From NCBI RefSeq assembly GCF_902499075.1, contig NZ_CABVPP010000009.1:100143-164142 (forward strand): a stretch of DNA of 64,000 bases, given 5' to 3'. Below the pieces are notes generated by a model. That model was given only the letters and a program-made list of their open reading frames with translations, was not told the DNA's origin and did no database searches. Positions 43,827-50,758 of this stretch are shown here, piece by piece. Both the position numbers and the translations under genes were made by a program. Numbering within the stretch: position 1 is the stretch's first letter; each line of letters starts with the position of its first letter. Source of the DNA: Burkholderia pseudomultivorans. Its GTDB lineage: Bacteria > Pseudomonadota > Gammaproteobacteria > Burkholderiales > Burkholderiaceae.

Positions 43827-45026
43827 TTACTTGAGATCCTTCCGGTACTGGATGAACCCCGCGTTGTTCGCGAGCCGGTCGTACAGCGCGCGGGCGGTTG
43901 TGTTGGTCTCGTGCGTGAGCCAGTACACGCGGCTTGCACCGGCCTCGCGCGCCCGTTCGTACACGGCTTCGATCAGCGCGCCGCCGGCGCCTTGCCCGCG
44001 CGCGTCGGCGGACGTGAACAGGTCCTGCAGATAGCAGTACGGCCCTTCGGTCCAGCACGAGCGGTGGTAGATCGCATGCACGATCCCGATCATCGCTCCC
44101 GATGCGTCGAACGCGCCGAGCACGAACATCGGCTCGTCCGGATCCATCAGGCGCGCCCACGTCGTCGCGAACACCGCGTCGCTCAGCGCAGTGTTGTAGA
44201 ACTTTTGATAACCCTGCCACAGCGGGCGCCACGCGGTTTCGTCGGCGGCGACCAGCGGCCGGACCGTGACGCGCGTCGCGTCGTTCGCGCGGCCGGCCGC
44301 ATCGCGCGCGTTCGCCTGCGCGTGCCGGATCGCCGCGAGCGACTGGCGCTGCACGCCCTGCGCGTCGAAGTTCTTAGGCGACAGCCAGGCTTCGAACGCG
44401 GCCGCGACGGCCGGCCATTCGCCGTCGACGATCGAATACCACGCGGTATCGCGATTGCGGCCCTTGTAGACGATCGCCTGCCGGAACGTGCCCTCGTAGC
44501 GGAAGCCGAGCCGGACCGCCGCCTGGCGCGACGGCTCGTTGAGGTCGTCGCACTTCCATTCGTAGCGGCGGTAGCCGAGCGTGTCGAACGCGTACTTCAT
44601 CAGCAGGTACTGCGCTTCGGTCGACACGGGCGTGCGCTTGAGCAGCGGCGAGAACGTGACCGAGCCGACCTCGATCACGCCGTTGGCCGGATCGATGCGC
44701 ATCAGCGCCAGCGTGCCGACCGCGCGGTTCGTCGAGCGGTCGATCACCGTGTAATGCAGCGGATCGGCGCTCGCCTGTGCGCTGCGCGCGTAGTCGCGGT
44801 AGCCGGCTTCGTCGGCATACGGGCCGTGCGCGAGATAGGTCCAGTCGCTGCCGTTGGGCGCCTGCGCGTACGCGGCGTACAGGTCGGACGCATGGCGCTC
44901 GGCGTCGAGCGGTTCGAGGCGGCAGTAGCGGCCCTCGAGCACGATGCGTTCCGGGCGCGGGCGCGCGGACCAGTTGGAAACGGGGTGGCCGATGGGCTGT
45001 CGGTAGTCGTTGGTGAGCGTGGACAA
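43827..45026 (-). CDS. Double GNAT-family N-acetyltransferase fusion
   Basis: About 399 residues carry two acetyltransferase domains in one chain. Residues about 25-215 are RimJ/RimL-like (GRYCRLEPLDAERHASDLY ... YEWKCDDLNEPSRQAAVRLGF). Residues about 255-395 are a classical GNAT (RVTVRPLVAADETAWRPLWQ ... DLFTSADARGQGAGGALIEA, with the acetyl-CoA loop RGQGAGG). The start is uncertain: the TTG at 45026 gives the family-like N-terminus STLTNDYRQPIGH, while an ATG at 45068 would add 14 residues. It is divergent from a MocR gene whose repeats lie in between. Confidence 0.78.
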   Translation of the reverse strand: MSTLTNDYRQPIGHPVSNWSARPRPERIVLEGRYCRLEPLDAERHASDLYAAYAQAPNGSDWTYLAHGPYADEAGYRDYARSAQASADPLHYTVIDRSTNRAVGTLALMRIDPANGVIEVGSVTFSPLLKRTPVSTEAQYLLMKYAFDTLGYRRYEWKCDDLNEPSRQAAVRLGFRYEGTFRQAIVYKGRNRDTAWYSIVDGEWPAVAAAFEAWLSPKNFDAQGVQRQSLAAIRHAQANARDAAGRANDATRVTVRPLVAADETAWRPLWQGYQKFYNTALSDAVFATTWARLMDPDEPMFVLGAFDASGAMIGIVHAIYHRSCWTEGPYCYLQDLFTSADARGQGAGGALIEAVYERAREAGASRVYWLTHETNTTARALYDRLANNAGFIQYRKDLK

Positions 45027-45091
45027 GGTCGATCTCGCGTCGGTTGGCGGCCGGCGACATGCCGGCATGCAGACGATCGTAGTCCGGTCGA

Positions 45092-45138
45092 GGTACCATG
45101 AGAAGTGCCAGAGATCGGCAAATTTATGGTGCCACGAG
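45092..45138. promoter_or_regulatory. Three direct repeats in the GNAT-MocR intergenic region
   Basis: GGTACCATGAG (45092-45102), AAGTGCCAGAG (45103-45113) and GGTGCCACGAG (45128-45138) are direct repeats of a GGTGCCANGAG-type unit. MocR regulators bind spaced direct repeats in the promoter they share with a divergent gene, and these sit exactly there. Confidence 0.55.
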
Positions 45139-45177
45139 CATACGACGTACCCGACACGCTGAGATCCCGACGCTTCG

Positions 45178-46716
45178 ATGACGACCACCGTTCCTTCCGG
45201 CGATGCGCGGCCGCTGCCGCTCGATGCGCCACTCGCGCGCGCCCCGGGCGCGCCTTCGCTGCAGCGGCAGCTGCTGCGCCGCGTGCGCGACGCGATTCTC
45301 GGCGGCGCGATGCCGGCCGGCACGCGGCTGCCTGGCACGCGCGCGCTGGCCGAGACGCTCGGCGTGTCGCGCAATACGACCGCGGCCGTCTACGAGCAAC
45401 TGGTCGCCGAAGGCTTCCTGCAGTCCGATCGCACCGGCACGCGTGTCGTCGGGCTGTCGCGGCCGGCGCCGCAGCGCCGGCGTGCCGCGCCGCCGACCGT
45501 CGCGCAGCGGCTCGAGCGGATCCGCCCGAGCCTCGTCGGCACCGGCGAATCGGAAGGGTTTCGGCCGGGCGTGCCGGCGCTGTCGCATTTTCCGATTGAC
45601 GCGTGGCGGCATGCGATCGACCGTGCGCTGCGCCGCTCGGGCCGCGACCTGCTCGCGTACGGCGATCCGCTCGGCGAGCCCGCGCTGCGCGAATCGCTCG
45701 CGCGGCATCTGGCCGTGACGCGCGGCGTGCGTTGCGATCCCGAGCAGATCGTGATCACGGAAGGCGCGCAGGGTGCAATCGCGTTGTGCGCGCAACTGTT
45801 GACGAACCCGGGCGATACGGTGTGGGTCGAGGAGCCCGGTTATCGCGGCGCGCGCACCGCGATGCAGGCGGCCGATCTCGACGTCGTGCCGATGCCGGTC
45901 GACGCGGAGGGGCTGCGCGCGGACGCGGACGACTGGCACGCGCGCACGCCGCGCCTCGTCTACACGACGCCGTCGAACCAGTTCCCGACCGGCGCGGTGC
46001 TGTCGATCTCGCGTCGGCTGGCGCTGATCGACGCCGCGCGCCGGCATCGCGCGTGGATCATCGAGGACGACTACGACAGCGAGTTCCGTCATACCGGCGA
46101 GCCGATCGGCGCGCTGCACGGGCTGGCGCCCGATTCGCCGGTGGTCTACCTCGGCTCGTTCAGCAAGACGATGTTTCCGGCGCTGCGCATCGGGTTTCTG
46201 GTGCTGCCCGACGCGCTGCTGGCCGCGGTGCGCCCGGCGCTGCCGGAGATGCTGCGCGGCGGCACGCGCCACGTGCAGCTCGCGCTGGCCGACTTCATCG
46301 AGAGCGGCGAGTACGGCCGGCATCTCGGGCGGATGCGCCGGCTTTATCGCGACCGGCGGCGTTTGCTGCTGGCGGCGCTCGACGGCAACCTCAGCGTGCC
46401 GCACCAGGTCGAGGGCGGGCCGTGCGGGCTGCATCTGACGTTGCGGATGCCCGCGCGTTACCGCGATCGCGCGATCGTCGAGGCGGCGCGTGCGCATGGG
46501 ATCGGGCCGTTTCCGTTGTCGGGTTTTTCGATGGAGGCGGCGTCGGCCGGCAACGGGCTCGTGCTTGGCTTCGGCAATACGTCGGCCGATGCGTTCGAAC
46601 CGATGTTGCGGACGGTGTCGGGGATTGCGGAGCGGGTGGGGGGGGCAATGGAGGAAGGTAGGGGTACGCGTGGCGATGAAAGCGCGGTAGGGTGCGCAGG
46701 TTCCGTGTCGCTGTGA
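45178..46716 (+). CDS. MocR-type GntR/aminotransferase fusion regulator
   Basis: The 512-residue protein has an N-terminal GntR winged helix (residues about 28-92: RRVRDAILGGAMPAGTRLPG ... VSRNTTAAVYEQLVAEGFLQ) joined to a fold-type I aminotransferase domain. The PLP lysine is in YLGSFSKTMFPALRIGF at about residue 330; IIEDDYDSEFRH and NQFPTGAVLS are the other PLP-pocket motifs. MocR proteins use PLP as effector, as PdxR, TauR and GabR do. The divergent double-GNAT gene is the probable target. The C-terminal 30 residues (EEGRGTRGDESAVGC) look like a non-conserved extension. Confidence 0.88.
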   Translation: MTTTVPSGDARPLPLDAPLARAPGAPSLQRQLLRRVRDAILGGAMPAGTRLPGTRALAETLGVSRNTTAAVYEQLVAEGFLQSDRTGTRVVGLSRPAPQRRRAAPPTVAQRLERIRPSLVGTGESEGFRPGVPALSHFPIDAWRHAIDRALRRSGRDLLAYGDPLGEPALRESLARHLAVTRGVRCDPEQIVITEGAQGAIALCAQLLTNPGDTVWVEEPGYRGARTAMQAADLDVVPMPVDAEGLRADADDWHARTPRLVYTTPSNQFPTGAVLSISRRLALIDAARRHRAWIIEDDYDSEFRHTGEPIGALHGLAPDSPVVYLGSFSKTMFPALRIGFLVLPDALLAAVRPALPEMLRGGTRHVQLALADFIESGEYGRHLGRMRRLYRDRRRLLLAALDGNLSVPHQVEGGPCGLHLTLRMPARYRDRAIVEAARAHGIGPFPLSGFSMEAASAGNGLVLGFGNTSADAFEPMLRTVSGIAERVGGAMEEGRGTRGDESAVGCAGSVSL

Positions 46717-46804
46717 AGTAAACTCCGGCTCATCGGACGAAGCGATTCCGGCCGAATGCGATACTGCCGGCCGAGATCAGAATTCCATTCTTGGGTCATA
46801 GCGC

Positions 46805-48658
46805 ATGGAAGACCTGCTGCCTTTCTACGAAAGAGAGCTCACGCTGCTGCGCCAAAGCGCGCGTAAGTTTGCCGCGGATTATCCGAAGGTGGCGAGCCGA
46901 CTGTTGCTGGCCGGAGCCTCGGCCACAGAGGGTGGTGACCGTTCCGTCGAACGTATGTTCGAGGCATTCGCCTTCATCGCGGCGCGTGCCGCTCGGCGCG
47001 TCGAGGACAACTACCCCGAATTCACCGAGGGGCTGATCGAGACGATGTATCCGCATTACCTGCGTCCGTTTCCGTCATGCTCCATTGCCTGCTTCGACGT
47101 CGATGCCAGTCGCGCGTCGCGGATGTCGTCCGCTGTCGTCATTCCGCGGGGGACTCAGTTGTACAGCCGGCCGGTGAACGGTACGAAGGTCATGTTTCGG
47201 ACCGCGTATGATGTTGTGCTGTCGCCTTTGCAACTGACCGACGTGCGTTTCGAAGCTGTCGCGCAGGTTCCCAGGACGCTTCGTTTGCCGCCACAGACCA
47301 CGTCACGGATCTCCCTGTCGTTTGCCATGCAGTCGGCACATGTTTCGCTTGAAACGTTGAATCTCGAGTCGATTCGCCTGTACACGCAAGGCGATCCGTT
47401 GCTTACCGCGTCATTGCGAGATGCATTGTCGATGCGCGCGTTGCGGGCGTACGTGGAGCCCGATTACAGCGGCAAATGGCTAGCGCTCGACCAGATACCG
47501 CTGACGCTCGCGGGACTGCGGCGCGAGGAAAGTTTGATTCCGTTTCCGGAAGGAGCGAATCCGGCATATCTGTTTCTTACCGAGTATTTTGCCTATCCAG
47601 AAAAGTTCGGCTTCTTCGACTGCGATTTACGGCAAATCAGGCGGACCGGTAGCCGGCACTTTACGCTGCATATCCTGCTCAAGGACCTGAAAGCAGATTC
47701 ACCCACCGCTCGGGTCCTCGAGCAACTCGGTGCGGAAAACTTCCTGCTCGGATGCACGCCGGTCGTCAACCTGTTCAACACGACGGGTAAGCTCTCTACT
47801 TCATTCGATTCCGCATCCAGCAGGGATGCTTATCCACTCGTGGTGGATGAGCAGAATATTCGCGGCTACCAAGTATATTCGGTTGACGCTGTCGAGCAGA
47901 CGCAAGAAACATCCCAGGGGACGACGGTCATGCGATTCGAGTCGCTTCACGCGTTGAACCACAGGGCTAGACCGGAGGCGCAGCATGCAGCCTACTGGTG
48001 TGCCAGTCGCGATACTCTGGCGGAGAATGACCGCCCTGGTCTGGAGTTTGTGCTGGGCTTTGTTAATGGTGCGCTGGAGCCCATGCGACCGCCACCCGGG
48101 CTCGATTTCAAGCTGACATGCAGTAATCGTAATCTGGCGGAACATCTCGAGCATGGCGCGGCGACGGGCGACCTGATGATGGAGGGTGGAACGCTAGCCC
48201 GACGCATCATGCTGTTGCACTCGCCAACGAAACCTCAAAACTTCAGCCAAGATCGCGGCACGTGGTGGTGCCTCATTTCTCAACTGGCGCACAGTCCCAT
48301 CGCGTTGACGACCGGGATCGAGCCTGTGCGCGACTTGCTGTCTCTCCACAATCCGACGAAGGTCGCCTCTGCGATTCATCAGATCGACGGGTTGGTCGAT
48401 TTGCAATGGAAGACGGCGACGGCATGGTTATCTACCGCATCGTTTGCCGGCGTCGCCCGAGGCATCGAATTGCACCTGACGATCGACGAAACGCATTTCG
48501 CCAGTACGGGCATCTACGCATTTGCGCGGATGCTCGACGATTTCCTGAGCCTGTATGTCAGCACGAGCGGCTTTACGCAACTGGTGCTGTTGTCGAACGA
48601 AGAAGGGCATGAACTTCTCAGATTCCCGCGGCGGCGAGGCGCCGATTTCCTGCTCTGA
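46805..48658 (+). CDS. tssF: Type VI secretion baseplate protein TssF (ImpG/VasA)
   Basis: The 617-residue protein begins with the diagnostic TssF start MEDLLPFYERELTLLRQSAR, followed by VERMFEAFAFIAARAARRVED and EGLIETMYPHYLRPFPS. It ends within the usual length (about 590-620). TssF forms the wedge of the baseplate with TssE, TssG and TssK around the VgrG hub. It stands alone: no tssE, tssG, tssK, tssB/C or clpV is in the window, so the rest of the apparatus must be elsewhere. It is convergent with the thiolase-like gene. Confidence 0.92.
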   Translation: MEDLLPFYERELTLLRQSARKFAADYPKVASRLLLAGASATEGGDRSVERMFEAFAFIAARAARRVEDNYPEFTEGLIETMYPHYLRPFPSCSIACFDVDASRASRMSSAVVIPRGTQLYSRPVNGTKVMFRTAYDVVLSPLQLTDVRFEAVAQVPRTLRLPPQTTSRISLSFAMQSAHVSLETLNLESIRLYTQGDPLLTASLRDALSMRALRAYVEPDYSGKWLALDQIPLTLAGLRREESLIPFPEGANPAYLFLTEYFAYPEKFGFFDCDLRQIRRTGSRHFTLHILLKDLKADSPTARVLEQLGAENFLLGCTPVVNLFNTTGKLSTSFDSASSRDAYPLVVDEQNIRGYQVYSVDAVEQTQETSQGTTVMRFESLHALNHRARPEAQHAAYWCASRDTLAENDRPGLEFVLGFVNGALEPMRPPPGLDFKLTCSNRNLAEHLEHGAATGDLMMEGGTLARRIMLLHSPTKPQNFSQDRGTWWCLISQLAHSPIALTTGIEPVRDLLSLHNPTKVASAIHQIDGLVDLQWKTATAWLSTASFAGVARGIELHLTIDETHFASTGIYAFARMLDDFLSLYVSTSGFTQLVLLSNEEGHELLRFPRRRGADFLL

Positions 48659-48690
48659 CTACGAGTGTTGTCGCAGACGTGGTCAGCGTG

Positions 48691-50112
48691 TCAGATTCGG
48701 GCGGTGTTGTTCCGATCTTCGTTTGTCGGAGCCGATCCGACGAGCATGGCGCCTCGGGCGATCGAATCGCTATTGGAGATGACGAGCACCGGCTGATGTT
48801 CGCGGAGATGGCGCGCGCCGGCGACGGCTATCGCGCCGAGCGCCAACGCCCCGCGGCTTTCCCCGTTGGCGAGCCCCAGCATGGGCGGTGCGGCATCCGG
48901 TGCCGCGGCTGGCGTAGCTGCGCGCCACTTTTCAAGTGCGCCGATGAGTTCCGTGCGCCAACTGCTGCGCTGGTCGGTGTCGGAGACGATTTGGCCGAAC
49001 TTTGCTTCCTGGTCTGAGGCGCGGGGCCGGCCGACGGTTTGTTCGATCAACCGATGAAGCATGTCGTCCTGCTGGGCATCAGGGAGATCGACGGGCGCGT
49101 TGCGGTCCGCCACCGAGACGCGAAACAGATGAGGCGCAGGCTGCGCATACGCTTCCGTCGGGTGAGCGAGCAGCAACGCGCAGGCGCCCTCACCCGGTAT
49201 GCAGCCATCGAGATGATTTCGTCCGTAGAGCCTGTCGGTGCTGTCGAGCATGCGGACCGTGCCGTGATCCAGAAGCGATTCGCAAGCAAGGACGATATGC
49301 CGTAGGGTGGAAGGGTGCCGGTTGATGTCCAGATTCAGCGCATCGACGAGCGAAAGCGCCTGAACCGCGTTCGCTACGGGGACAACGCGGGCGGCTTCGA
49401 CGCCGGGGCGCCACCGGTTGCGGGCGACATGGGCATCGAGCCACGCGCCGAGTTGCGGTGCGATGGCCTGCCATCGAGCAGGAAGCAGCAAGTGTAGCCT
49501 GAAGGCCGGTATGCCGCATTCACGGGTATCGTCTGATAACGCGGCGGCTGCATGTCTCTGCAACAGATCGTCCATCGCATCCGCGGCGAGCAGCAGTGCG
49601 CGGCGTTGTTCATCGCTCCAGTCGGCCGTGACCCCTGGAGGCAGCAGACCGTCGTCGAAGCTTTGCACCGAGATCGAAGTAACAGCGCTTGCAAATACCC
49701 CGGAGCCGTCGGCGCGCTTCAGGCCGGTATGCAGCCCGGCTGTCGTTCCGTCAAGGGCGGTGTCGAGCACCATATCCGCATCATCGCCCGCTGGCAACCG
49801 GACGCTGCTGTCCAGCAATGCGATCGAGGAATCAGGGTGCATGTCCCGGTTCGGCAACTGTGGGGGCGCAGTGGAAGCGGCGGCTGCGGAGTCCGGCCGG
49901 TGCGGCGCGCGTATCCTGTCGCGAAGCCAGGCGGTCACCGCGATAAAAGCGACGGGCAGCACTATGCCGTACACGACAAGATCGGTTCCCGTCGGGACGT
50001 GGAAGGTCGCTCTCCAGTATGCGGCGACAACCAGCCACACCAAGCCGAATGTTGAAACGATTCCGACGGCAATGCGTGCGATCGGCAATGCTTTCCGCTG
50101 TTCGCCGACCAT
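48691..50112 (-). CDS. T6SS-associated membrane protein with thiolase-like domain
   Basis: The 473-residue product is read from the ATG at 50112, two bases after the PAAR stop, so the two genes are translationally linked. Two N-terminal membrane helices (about residues 10-30 and 43-60) are followed by a soluble domain that contains GCIPGEGACALLLAHP and an earlier LACESLLDHGTVRMLDSTDR. This layout recalls the C-terminal half of beta-ketoacyl-synthase/thiolase folds. Thiolase-like accessory proteins are known near T6SS lipase effectors (for example the Tla3 group). The catalytic Cys-His-His set is not evident, so a chaperone or adaptor role is likelier than catalysis. Fold assignment is inference. 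Confidence 0.65.
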   Translation of the reverse strand: MVGEQRKALPIARIAVGIVSTFGLVWLVVAAYWRATFHVPTGTDLVVYGIVLPVAFIAVTAWLRDRIRAPHRPDSAAAASTAPPQLPNRDMHPDSSIALLDSSVRLPAGDDADMVLDTALDGTTAGLHTGLKRADGSGVFASAVTSISVQSFDDGLLPPGVTADWSDEQRRALLLAADAMDDLLQRHAAAALSDDTRECGIPAFRLHLLLPARWQAIAPQLGAWLDAHVARNRWRPGVEAARVVPVANAVQALSLVDALNLDINRHPSTLRHIVLACESLLDHGTVRMLDSTDRLYGRNHLDGCIPGEGACALLLAHPTEAYAQPAPHLFRVSVADRNAPVDLPDAQQDDMLHRLIEQTVGRPRASDQEAKFGQIVSDTDQRSSWRTELIGALEKWRAATPAAAPDAAPPMLGLANGESRGALALGAIAVAGARHLREHQPVLVISNSDSIARGAMLVGSAPTNEDRNNTARI

Positions 50113-50114
50113 GT

Positions 50115-50375
50115 TTATTCGCCGCCCGTGGTCGACTGGCCGGCAATCAACGTGGCGCCACATGCGGTTTTATACCCGTCGCGCGCGGCACCGCTTCCGT
50201 CGATGATGGCGGTGTCATCTCCTTCCGCGATGTAGTTCGGGCCGTGGACCGGGCAGGTGACCTTGTCGTTTCTCCGGGCAATCCCCTTGCCTCCGATATC
50301 GGCAAGGGCGGAGGCACTGGTCACGGTGCCGCCATGACTGTGTTTGTCGCCGAGAACGATGAACGGACGTGTCAT
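50115..50375 (-). CDS. PAAR-domain T6SS spike-tip protein
   Basis: The 86-residue protein (MTRPFIVLGDKHSHGGTVTS) is a bare PAAR domain: early GDKHSHGG, then GKGIARRNDKVTCPVHGP, and late KTACGATLIAGQS supply the His/Cys zinc ligands that shape the cone. PAAR proteins cap VgrG trimers and sharpen the tip. It is divergent from the first vgrG, which has no PAAR of its own, and is followed by the thiolase-like gene. Confidence 0.9.
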   Translation of the reverse strand: MTRPFIVLGDKHSHGGTVTSASALADIGGKGIARRNDKVTCPVHGPNYIAEGDDTAIIDGSGAARDGYKTACGATLIAGQSTTGGE

Positions 50376-50758
50376 GGATCCTCCTTGCCTTATATGGGTG
50401 AGCGTTAAATTGGGAAATTATTACCTGTTGTTGCAACCAAGTAAGCTTGGCATCGCATCAAATTTACCGCGTGTAGCCGGTTCGTTTAAATCGGCGCAAA
50501 CCGATGGATTACTCAACCCGCATTTTTTGCATATGGAAACTGACGAGGACGTTTGGCATGCACTTGGCTCATGGTAAGCTACGAAATAATATTCAGTAAA
50601 TAGGGCCGCATCATTGACATTGCGACAATGATTATCAGATTCCAATGCTGGATATCCAGGGGTCGCTGACCCGAGACTACGGGGGCGCGGCTTTCGCATC
50701 CTCGATTATCACAATCCGAAAATAGACAAGGCTTGGCGCCCGAGAGAGCGGGGATTGC
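50376..50758. other. Divergent promoter region between PAAR and the first vgrG
   Basis: The 383 bases contain no supported gene. The stretch is markedly AT-richer than the chromosome around it (for example AAATTGGGAAATTATTACC and GAAATAATATTCAG), consistent with acquired DNA and with two divergent promoters. At 50554-50569 the plus strand has TGGCATGCACTTGGCT, a weak -24/-12-like element. Confidence 0.5.

Noticed and set aside
50421-50699. 92-codon minus-strand frame in the PAAR-vgrG gap
   Set aside because: No start signal; it would fill the divergent promoter region.
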